DNA of 6,085 nucleotides from Thermoflexales bacterium (GCA_007130345.1 SLSP01000283.1:1-6085), one strand, 5' to 3'; positions 1 to 5,788 are shown, counted from the first letter of the stretch. Translations and numbers: made by a program. Notes: generated by a model not told the origin, from the letters alone.

Positions 1-2483
1 AGATTCCCGTTGTGCGCCCCGAAGCGGATGCAGCCCAGGTGCGGCCTTATTTCCCCCTCTTGATTGCCGTGGAAGCTCACACAGCCGGTCTTCCTGTGAC
101 CGCGTTTATCTCCGAGACCACAGTGTTGCCTACCTCAATGGCGCTGGGGGCAGCCTGGCGGCGCGATTTAGCCGAGATCACGGGGCGCGTGATGGGGAAT
201 GAGTTGGCCGCTCAGGGCATCAATCTCTTGTTGGGGCCGGATCTGGACGTGCTTTATACGCCCCGTCCGGGGGATGCTTCGGATTTGGGGACGGATAGCT
301 TCGGCAGCGATCCTTTCTGGGTGGGAGAGTTGGGCAAAGCCTATATTCAGGGCTTGCATCGGGGCGGCGAGGGCCGGATGCAGGTGGTACCGCGTCACAT
401 GCCCGGTCTGGGCAGCACGGATCGCGTGCTGCGTGAAGAGGTGCCGACGGTGCAGCGCACGCTATCGCAGCTCCGGCAAATCGAATTGGCGCCCTTCGCC
501 TCAGTCGCGGCGGGCACGCCCGGCGAACTGGCGGTGGTCGATGCTTTTCTGGTCACACACATTCGCTATCGGGGCTTCTTGGGCAATATCCGCCAGACCA
601 CGCCGCCCATTAGCCTGGATGCGCAAGCCCTGCAATCGGTCATCAACCTGGATGAGTTCGCCGCGTGGCGTGAAGCGGGCGGCGTTATGGTCGCTGATAA
701 TCTGGGGGCACCCTCTGTGCATCGGTATTACGATCCCCGGCGGGTGTCGTTCAACGCGCGGCGCGTTTCTCAGGATGCCGTCGCGGCTGGCAATGACCTG
801 TTAATTCTGGATCGGTTCGCCATTGATGGTGACTGGGCCACGCATTTTTCCAATATCCGCGATGCGCTGCGGTTCCTGGCGACACAGTATCGCAGCGATC
901 CCACGTTCCAGGCGATTGTGGATGATGCTGTGTATCGCGTCATCAGCATGAAGCTGCGTAGCTATCCCGATCTCACGCTGGAGCAAGTGCTGGAATCTCG
1001 GCCAGAAGCGCCGTTCGCCGAGGGGACCAGCATCAGCGCGCGGGTTGCGTCCAACGCGCTCACGTTAATCGCGCCCCTTTCTAGGGATTTGTTGCCCGCG
1101 CCGCCGCAAGAGGGCGAGCCGATAGTCATTTTCACGCAGGAAAATCTTGTGGAGATTCCCGGCATCCAGCCTTTCCCCAGGATGTCTGCGGACGCGGTGG
1201 AGAATGCGTTAATGCACTTCTATGGCCCGGACGGCACCGATGTCGTGCAGCCCAATTCGGTGCGCTCGTTTACATTTGAGCAGTTGCACGTCGCTCTGGA
1301 AGAAAGCGCTGTGGTGCAGCCCGGCTTCGATACGACGCCCACCACGCAAGTGGTGCTGGGCGCGCTGCGTAATGCTCAGTGGATCATCTTCGCCTCTACC
1401 GGCTTGGATGCCAGCGATCCGATCTCGTGGGCGCTGAAGGATTTCTTGGCGCTTCAGGCGGATCTGTTGGATGGACGTATTGTGGTCTTCTCTTTTGGCC
1501 CACCGTATGAGCTTGATAGTACCGAAATCAGCAAGCTGGATCTGTATTACGCGCTGTATGCTCCGGCCCCGGTGTTTGTGGATGTGGCCGTGCGCGCGCT
1601 GTTCCGCGATGTGTTGGCTTTGGGCAATTCCCCGGTGAGCATCCCCGCGTTGAGTTACGATGTTTCGCTGCAAACGATGCCCGATCCTGAGCAGGTGATC
1701 CCGCTGGAGATTGTGAACGAGGACGGGGAGTTGTTGAGCCAGGGCGACATCCATAAAGGGGACAGCGTCAATTTGCGCACGGGCAAAATTTATGACCGCA
1801 ATGGCTACCCGGTGCCCGACGGCACCCCCGTGCGATTCGTGCTCTCGTATCCCCAGGAAGGGACGGAACGCACCATCGTGTCGGAGGCCCTCAACGGTAT
1901 CGGCTTCGCTTCGGTCTCGCTGGATCGCGTGGGACTGCTGGTGATTACCGTGCAATCTGAACCCGCGCTTTCCTCTGTCAGCCTCCAGTTGACCATCCCA
2001 GAGGATCAATCCCAAGAACCGATTATCCAGGTCGTCACGCCGACGCCGGAACCCACGCCATCGCCGATGCCCACCACGCCGACGCCCGAACCGGAGGAAC
2101 CCAGAGTGGTTCTGTTGCCCGAACCCATTCAGTTGCCGGTGCCGCAAGGAAGCGCTATGGTCTTTTGGGGAGGATCCGGTGCCGCGCTGGTGTTGGGTCT
2201 GGGATTCTTCTGGGCGCGCGCGAAGAAGCTGGGAGCCGATAGCGCGTTCAGAGTGGGGGGGCTAGGCGCAGTTGGGGCCTTGTGCGGCTATATTATCGTG
2301 ATCGCCATTGTGCGCTGGCAGATACCGGCTTGGCACCACAGCATGGTAAATCGGGAATTCTACCTGGGAGGCGTTACGGTGCTAGGGGGCGTGCCGGCGC
2401 TGCTGGTGGCGATGCTGGTGGAATTGCACCGGCGACGCCGAGTGTGGCGCAAGCTTCAACGCGCCGAAGAGATTAAGGCGTGA
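1..2483 (+). CDS. GH3-like exported, membrane-anchored protein with Ig-like domain (5' truncated by the window)
   Basis: The frame is open to the window edge, so the GTG at 12 is probably internal; the signal peptide and first barrel strand are missing. Residues are counted from that GTG. Residues ~15-330 follow the GH3 N-terminal (beta-N-acetylhexosaminidase-like) barrel: GPDLDV 75-80, DSFGSDP 95-101, RHMPGLGST 128-136 (family KHFPGHGDT) and VMVADN 225-230, where D229 aligns with the nucleophile. The acid/base Asp-Ser-His loop expected after 136 is absent, and the DxEGG substrate motif reads roughly EAHTA (21-25), so hydrolase activity is doubtful. Residues ~345-555 resemble a GH3 C-terminal domain (FSFGPPYELD 493-502). 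An Ig-like beta domain (~578-662), a Pro/Thr linker (~675-697) and TM segments ~715-734, ~746-768 and ~784-804 follow, then an Arg/Lys-rich tail (HRRRR), consistent with an outside sugar-binding part and inside C-terminus. It could be a glycan-binding pseudoenzyme rather than a NagZ-type enzyme. The stop overlaps the convergent kinase gene by 11 bp. Confidence 0.5.
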   Translation, partial: IPVVRPEADAAQVRPYFPLLIAVEAHTAGLPVTAFISETTVLPTSMALGAAWRRDLAEITGRVMGNELAAQGINLLLGPDLDVLYTPRPGDASDLGTDSFGSDPFWVGELGKAYIQGLHRGGEGRMQVVPRHMPGLGSTDRVLREEVPTVQRTLSQLRQIELAPFASVAAGTPGELAVVDAFLVTHIRYRGFLGNIRQTTPPISLDAQALQSVINLDEFAAWREAGGVMVADNLGAPSVHRYYDPRRVSFNARRVSQDAVAAGNDLLILDRFAIDGDWATHFSNIRDALRFLATQYRSDPTFQAIVDDAVYRVISMKLRSYPDLTLEQVLESRPEAPFAEGTSISARVASNALTLIAPLSRDLLPAPPQEGEPIVIFTQENLVEIPGIQPFPRMSADAVENALMHFYGPDGTDVVQPNSVRSFTFEQLHVALEESAVVQPGFDTTPTTQVVLGALRNAQWIIFASTGLDASDPISWALKDFLALQADLLDGRIVVFSFGPPYELDSTEISKLDLYYALYAPAPVFVDVAVRALFRDVLALGNSPVSIPALSYDVSLQTMPDPEQVIPLEIVNEDGELLSQGDIHKGDSVNLRTGKIYDRNGYPVPDGTPVRFVLSYPQEGTERTIVSEALNGIGFASVSLDRVGLLVITVQSEPALSSVSLQLTIPEDQSQEPIIQVVTPTPEPTPSPMPTTPTPEPEEPRVVLLPEPIQLPVPQGSAMVFWGGSGAALVLGLGFFWARAKKLGADSAFRVGGLGAVGALCGYIIVIAIVRWQIPAWHHSMVNREFYLGGVTVLGGVPALLVAMLVELHRRRRVWRKLQRAEEIKA

Positions 2484-3453
2484 TAATCAGGGCTACGGTG
2501 ACGAGCAGCCCGAGTAACACGATAAGCGGGAAATTGTTGCGGAGGGCGCCCTGCCATTCCTGGCGGGTGAGCAGAAAGGGCGCGATGGGCGCGGGGACGG
2601 TGGCTTGATGCAGGGTGCGTTGGAAAGCCGTGATGGTGGCCGGTCGCTGATCGGGGTGGAGGGCCAGAGCCATCATGATAGCGTGTTCCACGCCGGGCGA
2701 GATGCGGGAGTTGATAGCGCGTGGGGCAGCCAGGGCGTGGGGGCGCAGGAATCGCTCGCGCGCGGTCATCGGCGGGCGGTTGGTGAGGAGATGGTATAAA
2801 GTCGCCCCCAGGGCATACACGTCGCTGCGGGTATCTGTGTGGGCGTCATCTCCGCCATATTGCTCCAGGGGCGTGTACGCGGCAGTGCCCTGTCCCTGCA
2901 CTACGGTGACGGTTCTGGCCTCGTCGCTGGTCAGCAGCTTGACCAGGCCAAAGTCTACCAGCTTCAGCAGCCCCGAAGGTGTCACCTTGATATTGGAGGG
3001 CTTGATGTCGCGGTGGAGCACCGGTGGGGTTTGGGCGTGCAAATAGGACAGGGCGCTGCTCATCTGATCTGCCCAGTCCAGAACTTGGGCCTCATCCAGG
3101 AACCGGTTCTCCTGTTGCGCGCGCTCGATGACTTCACGCAAATCGTAGCCCGGAACGAAGTCCATCACCAGATACTCGCGTCCGTTCTGGTTGAAGTAGT
3201 CGGACACCTTCGGTAAGTTAGGATGATCCAGTCGAGCTAACACCGAGGCTTCTTGCCGGAACTGCTCTTGGAGTTGTTTGAGCATGTCGGAGTCGGCGTC
3301 CGGGTCTGGGGCGATCTCTTTGATCGCGCAAATCCGCCCCGTTAAGAGCGTATCCTCGGCCCGGTAGACCGCGCCCATCCCCCCCTGCCCGATGGGGCCG
3401 GCGATGCGGTAGCGTTCCTTGAGTTCCGTTTGGGGTTCCAGTAACTTTGCCAT
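2473..3453 (-). CDS. Membrane-anchored Ser/Thr protein kinase (PknB-like catalytic domain, no sensor domain)
   Basis: This 326-aa Hanks-type kinase has all catalytic elements: glycine loop GQGGMGAVY 22-30, ATP lysine K45 (AIKEI), helix-C E68, HRDIKPSN 147-154 with catalytic D149, K151 and N154, DFG 167-169, a PLE in place of APE at 195-197, SDVYALG 210-216, and the closing Arg R270. Thr181 and Thr183 lie in the activation segment, about where PknB-type kinases autophosphorylate. The domain ends near 285. A short juxtamembrane stretch leads to one hydrophobic helix (~308-324), leaving almost nothing beyond it. The kinase is therefore tail-anchored and cytoplasmic, with no PASTA or other external sensor. 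The ATG at 3453 fits because the kinase fold begins about 15 residues later and a promoter lies just upstream. It is divergent from the FHA regulator gene 71 bp away, which suggests FHA regulator is its substrate or reader (inference). Kinase identity is very secure; the signal and substrate are unknown. Confidence 0.5.
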   Translation of the reverse strand: MAKLLEPQTELKERYRIAGPIGQGGMGAVYRAEDTLLTGRICAIKEIAPDPDADSDMLKQLQEQFRQEASVLARLDHPNLPKVSDYFNQNGREYLVMDFVPGYDLREVIERAQQENRFLDEAQVLDWADQMSSALSYLHAQTPPVLHRDIKPSNIKVTPSGLLKLVDFGLVKLLTSDEARTVTVVQGQGTAAYTPLEQYGGDDAHTDTRSDVYALGATLYHLLTNRPPMTARERFLRPHALAAPRAINSRISPGVEHAIMMALALHPDQRPATITAFQRTLHQATVPAPIAPFLLTRQEWQGALRNNFPLIVLLGLLVTVALIITP

Positions 3454-3462
3454 AGCCTTATG

Positions 3463-3490
3463 ATGATACCTTTAGCGGGTAGATTGTCAA
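3463..3490 (-). promoter_or_regulatory. Sigma70-type promoter of the kinase gene
   Basis: Read on the minus strand, TTGACA (3490-3485) is followed after 16 nt by TATCAT (3468-3463), five of six matches to TATAAT. A start site about 7 nt beyond the -10 box would fall near 3456, only about three bases before the ATG at 3453, so the transcript may be leaderless or nearly so. The only ribosome-binding candidate is a weak AAGG (minus strand, 3460-3457), which sits too close to the ATG to work well. The boxes are seen directly; activity and start site are inferred. Confidence 0.5.
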
Positions 3491-3512
3491 GGTTTTTTCG
3501 CCAGAACAGGTT

Positions 3513-3521
3513 AGAAAGGAG
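3513..3521 (+). promoter_or_regulatory. Ribosome binding site of the FHA regulator gene
   Basis: AGAAAGGAG ends three bases before the ATG at 3525. The spacing is short but the match to the anti-Shine-Dalgarno sequence is good, and it supports this ATG as the start. No convincing -10/-35 pair was found for this gene: a TTGTCA at 3484-3489 overlaps the kinase -35 box on the other strand but has no good -10 partner. Confidence 0.5.
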
Positions 3522-3524
3522 TTT

Positions 3525-4172
3525 ATGAACGAAGAAAAAAATCAACCGTTGTTGGTTATCTACAAGGGGACCCTGGCCGGAACCCGATGGCCTATCGACA
3601 AGGACACCGTGACAATGGGGCGGGCCTCGGATTGTGAAATTGTCCTGGCCGAGCGTCAAATCTCGCGGTATCACGCGCGTCTGGAAGCGGATGACGAGGG
3701 CTATCTGTTGCGCGATCTGGGGAGTAAGAATGGCACGTTTGTCAATGGTGAGCGTGTGCGGGGGCAGCCTTACCGTTTACGGGATGGCGACGAAGTGTCG
3801 TTGGCTCTGGCTATTCAGATGGGCTTCGTGGCCGGAGACGCGACCTTGCCTCTGGAAGATATGGCAGACATCGTGTATCCCGATCAGCTGGTTGTGGAGG
3901 CGTCGGCCCGGCGTGTGCGATTGGGCCGCCAGGAACTCGACCCGCCGCTCTCGCCGGCGCAGTTCACGTTGTTGACGCTGCTTATTGAGGGGGCGGGCGC
4001 CGTTGTCACGCGCCAGGATGTCATCGACGCGGTCTGGCCTGACGCGCTAGGTGGCGTGACCGATCAGGCGGTGGATGCGTTGGTCTACCGCCTCCGCGAG
4101 CGATTAGTCGAGTTGGCCCCGGAGCGCGATTTTGTCGTGACCGTGCGAGGGCACGGGTTTCGGTTTGAGTGA
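3525..4172 (+). CDS. FHA domain-winged helix (OmpR/PhoB-type) transcriptional regulator
   Basis: This 215-aa protein has two domains. Residues ~8-102 form a forkhead-associated (FHA) phosphothreonine-binding domain with the usual contact residues present: G32-R33, S47 and H50 in ISRYHARL, and the SKNGTFVNG loop 67-75 with N69 and N74. Residues ~120-215 form a Trans_reg_C winged helix: SPAQFTLL 143-150, VVTRQDVIDAVW 160-171, a recognition helix around 178-194 (VTDQAVDALVYRLRERL) and the wing TVRGHGFRFE 206-215. The receiver domain that normally precedes this winged helix is replaced by FHA, so the expected input is phosphothreonine rather than phosphoaspartate (inference). Mycobacterial EmbR also joins these two domain types, but in the reverse order with an extra BTAD domain. 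The gene is divergent from the Ser/Thr kinase gene, so the kinase is the obvious partner, and the shared 71-bp region is a plausible binding site. Domain calls are secure; target genes are unknown. Confidence 0.5.
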   Translation: MNEEKNQPLLVIYKGTLAGTRWPIDKDTVTMGRASDCEIVLAERQISRYHARLEADDEGYLLRDLGSKNGTFVNGERVRGQPYRLRDGDEVSLALAIQMGFVAGDATLPLEDMADIVYPDQLVVEASARRVRLGRQELDPPLSPAQFTLLTLLIEGAGAVVTRQDVIDAVWPDALGGVTDQAVDALVYRLRERLVELAPERDFVVTVRGHGFRFE

Positions 4173-4175
4173 GAG

Positions 4176-4258
4176 ATTTCGCGTAGTCATAAAGCGTGGG
4201 AAGGCCAAAACAGGAAAATTTTTGGTTTTCTTTGAATGACAGATTGACTATGCGAAAT
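4176..4258. repeat. Imperfect 14-bp inverted repeat just downstream of the FHA regulator gene
   Basis: ATTTCGCGTAGTCA (4176-4189) is the reverse complement of TGACTATGCGAAAT (4245-4258) at 13 of 14 positions, and the one difference would be a G-U pair in RNA. The 55-nt loop has its own small hairpin, CCAAAA (4205-4210) with TTTTGG (4220-4225). It begins three bases after the regulator stop codon, so it could be a structured 3' UTR or a processing signal. It lacks the compact GC stem plus U-tract of a classical terminator. It might also be a degraded mobile repeat. Confidence 0.5.
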
Positions 4259-4276
4259 GACGCGATACTGTTTAGG

Positions 4277-4433
4277 CGCAATACCGCAAAAGTCACTCTG
4301 TCTGGGACACGGATGAACACAGATTTCACAATAAAACCCCAAAAAATCCGTGTTTTTCCGTGTAAATCCGTGTCCTTGCTTGAAATCAACCGGGGACCTC
4401 TTATTGTCACAGGGTTAGTTTTGCGCTACTGCG
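4277..4433. repeat. Intergenic palindromic repeat element with ACACGGAT/ATCCGTGT core
   Basis: The core has a perfect 10-bp inverted repeat, GGACACGGAT (4305-4314) and ATCCGTGTCC (4366-4375). The right arm holds three copies of TCCGTGT exactly 10 bp apart (from 4347, 4357 and 4367). The left arm shows the same 10-bp step as ACACGGATGA then ACACAGATTT. Outside the core, 4277-4296 and 4414-4433 are inverted copies matching at 16 of 20 positions, each containing a TTTTGCG or its complement. From memory, ACACGGATTTACACGG-like palindromes are dispersed intergenic repeats in several bacterial phyla. The segment is AT-richer than its neighbours and carries no credible gene. I read it as a REP/MITE-like element; its exact borders are uncertain. 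Confidence 0.5.
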
Positions 4434-4445
4434 TTTAGGCTATCC

Positions 4446-4451
4446 GAGGAG
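4446..4451 (+). promoter_or_regulatory. Ribosome binding site that fixes the formamidase-like start
   Basis: GAGGAG lies five bases before the ATG at 4457. An in-frame GTG at 4451 overlaps this site and would have no Shine-Dalgarno sequence of its own, so the ATG is preferred. No clear promoter was found between the repeat element and this site. Confidence 0.5.
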
Positions 4452-4456
4452 TGCAG

Positions 4457-5104
4457 ATGAGGACAATCTATGATGTTTCACTTCCCATTACCGAGGCGTT
4501 GCCCGTGTGGCCCGGCGATGCGTCGGTGCGCGTGACCCAGGTTTCGCATTTGAAGCGGGGCGATGCCGCGACGGTGAGCCGCCTGGATTTGAGCGCGCAC
4601 ACAGGAACTCACGTCGATGCTCCGGCGCATTTTGTGCCAGGGGGAACCGGCGCGGACACGCTGGACTTGAACTTGTTGGTGGGGCCTGCGCTGGTGGTGG
4701 AGACGGACGCGGCGCAGATCACGCCTGCGGTGTTGCGCGCGCTGGACATCCCCGCGCACACACAGCGCGTGCTTTTTCGCACGCGGAACTCGACCTTGTG
4801 GGAGAGCGCACGCGACTTCCGCGAGGACTTTGTCGCGCTGACAGAGGAGGGGGCACAGTGGCTTGTGACGCGGGGTGCGCGCCTCGTGGGCATTGATTAT
4901 CTCTCCATCGCGCCCTTCGAGGCCAGCATCCCCACGCATCGCGTTTTGTTGGAAGCGGGTGTCATCATACTTGAGGGGCTAGACCTGCGAGGTATTCATC
5001 CCGGCCTGTATGACCTGGTCTGCTTGCCGCTCAAGCTCGCCGGGGGAGATGGCGCGCCGGCACGGGCAATTCTGATCGAGAGAGAGGGGGAACACAATGA
5101 GTAA
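4457..5104 (+). CDS. Cyclase-family metal hydrolase, kynurenine formamidase-like
   Basis: This 215-aa protein has the normal length for the bacterial kynurenine formamidase/cyclase family (PF04199), whose best-known member hydrolyses N-formylkynurenine to kynurenine and formate. The hallmark HTGTHVDAPAHF spans 48-59. H48, H52 and D54 are the expected metal ligands and H58 the expected acid/base; H161 (PTHRVLLEAG) and E173 (ILEGLD) fit the second ligand group. The N-terminal PVWPGD (16-21) supplies Trp18, a substrate-contact position in KynB as I recall it. This numbering holds only with the ATG at 4457, which supports that start over the GTG at 4451. No other kynurenine or tryptophan catabolism gene is in view, so isatin hydrolase-like or other amide/lactone hydrolysis is possible. 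The next gene starts inside its last codons with an 8-bp overlap, implying translational coupling. The fold and metal site are secure; the substrate is not. Confidence 0.5.
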   Translation: MRTIYDVSLPITEALPVWPGDASVRVTQVSHLKRGDAATVSRLDLSAHTGTHVDAPAHFVPGGTGADTLDLNLLVGPALVVETDAAQITPAVLRALDIPAHTQRVLFRTRNSTLWESARDFREDFVALTEEGAQWLVTRGARLVGIDYLSIAPFEASIPTHRVLLEAGVIILEGLDLRGIHPGLYDLVCLPLKLAGGDGAPARAILIEREGEHNE

Positions 5105-5624
5105 CTTGGATATTCAATGGCCGGAGGTCTGCGCGTGGTGTGGATTGCGCCACCCAACATCCAAGCGGGAGGTCAACTTGCGGAGTAGCAGCACCGATAG
5201 CAGTTCGCGGCGATGGACGCGGATTGAGTTCTCCGCGCCGATATGTGCGGAATGTGCCGACTATGCGCGCCGGCTAGATGACAACACCCGGAAGATTCGC
5301 AAGGCCATTGTCGGCCCCTCGTTGATCCTGGGAACAGTTTTGTCAATTTTGATGCTGATAGGCGATGAGCTTGTCATGGTCATCGTCCTCGGCCCGGTCC
5401 TTGGGGTGCTGATTATGTCGGTGGCTTTCCTCTTGTTGGCTGTCACCGGATTGGACAAGCGCTGGCGGCATCGCGGATTGGACGATCCGCCGCTGGAGTA
5501 TGCCAGCGAGGATGCGGATCCGTGCGCGTTGTATACCTCCGGTACGATACGGTTCCACAACGCGGCCTATCATGAGCGGTTTGCCGCGCTTAACCCTGAG
5601 TTGGCCTGGCAGCCCAAGCCGTAG
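5097..5624 (+). CDS. Zinc-ribbon membrane protein of unknown function
   Basis: I do not recognise a named family for this 175-aa protein. Its cytoplasmic N-terminus has two Cys pairs, CAWC (C12, C15) and CAEC (C50, C53), spaced as a zinc ribbon split by a polar, Ser/Arg-rich insert (~22-42). A basic stretch (RKIRK, 65-69) precedes two hydrophobic helices, ~71-89 and ~92-116, joined by a very short turn. The helices are followed by KRWRHR (121-126) and a ~50-residue polar C-terminal tail, so both ends should be cytoplasmic. GAGGGGG at 5084-5090, six bases before the ATG, serves as ribosome binding site inside the end of the upstream gene. The 8-bp overlap says it is co-translated with the formamidase-like enzyme, but that does not reveal its role. 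It is a real gene by coupling, codon pattern and domain structure. Confidence 0.5.
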   Translation: MSNLDIQWPEVCAWCGLRHPTSKREVNLRSSSTDSSSRRWTRIEFSAPICAECADYARRLDDNTRKIRKAIVGPSLILGTVLSILMLIGDELVMVIVLGPVLGVLIMSVAFLLLAVTGLDKRWRHRGLDDPPLEYASEDADPCALYTSGTIRFHNAAYHERFAALNPELAWQPKP

Positions 5625-5630
5625 AAGATC

Positions 5631-5673
5631 TACAATTTACCCTCCACATACAACTCAAAACCAACTCTGACAA
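5631..5673 (+). promoter_or_regulatory. Candidate Rho-utilisation (rut-like) stretch after the two-gene operon
   Basis: The 43 bases from 5631 to 5673 contain about 15 C and a single G, a sharp change from the G-rich coding strand just before. Unstructured C-rich, G-poor RNA directly after a stop codon is the usual signature of Rho loading. No intrinsic terminator hairpin follows the stop at 5624, which fits Rho-dependent ending of the operon. This is inference from base composition only. Confidence 0.5.
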
Positions 5674-5687
5674 CGCAGCGCGTTATC
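5669..5687. repeat. Short inverted repeat GACAACGC/GCGTTATC
   Basis: GACAACGC (5669-5676) and GCGTTATC (5680-5687) pair at 7 of 8 positions around a 3-nt loop. There is no T-tract afterwards, so it is not an intrinsic terminator. It could be an operator for the small membrane gene downstream or a weak RNA hairpin. The gap 5625-5788 otherwise shows no gene and no convincing promoter; a GATACT after TG at 5725 is the best -10 guess but lacks a -35 box. Confidence 0.5.
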
Positions 5688-5773
5688 AAACCTAACTTAC
5701 GTCTGCAGCTACACCCGCTTCTTTGTGATACTATTGGATCGAATCAATATAGGCTTGAGGTTCATTTAATCAA

Positions 5774-5782
5774 AAGGGAGGG
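5774..5782 (+). promoter_or_regulatory. Strong ribosome binding site of the DUF1328-type gene
   Basis: AAGGGAGGG sits six bases before the ATG at 5789. It is one of the best Shine-Dalgarno matches in the window and confirms that the short reading frame is translated. Confidence 0.5.
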
Positions 5783-5788
5783 TATATA

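Noticed and set aside
12..14. GTG at 12 as the true start of the GH3-like gene
   Set aside because: The frame is open upstream to the window edge, and the protein would lack a signal peptide and the first part of the GH3 barrel.
1209..2147. Long minus-strand reading frame opposite the GH3-like gene (312 codons)
   Set aside because: Its His/Arg-rich, low-complexity translation is typical of the antisense of a GC-rich gene, and the plus strand has clear domains.
4244..4271. TTGACT followed by GATACT or TACTGT as a promoter toward the formamidase-like gene
   Set aside because: Spacing is 14 nt for the better -10 box, or the -10 match is poor at 16 nt, and the first box lies within the inverted repeat.
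3505..4418. Shared ACAGG(G)TTAG upstream of the FHA regulator (3506-3514) and the formamidase-like gene (4409-4418), each with a nearby TTGTCA
   Set aside because: The distances between the two parts differ between sites and the motif is short, so a common operator cannot be supported from two occurrences.
4196..4438. 80-codon plus-strand reading frame in the 4173-4450 gap
   Set aside because: It runs through the palindromic repeat element, has no ribosome binding site and shows no domain or coding character.
5621..5633. GTAGA-AGA-TCTAC hairpin at the zinc-ribbon gene stop as a terminator
   Set aside because: The stem is only 5 bp, AT-rich and without a T-run.
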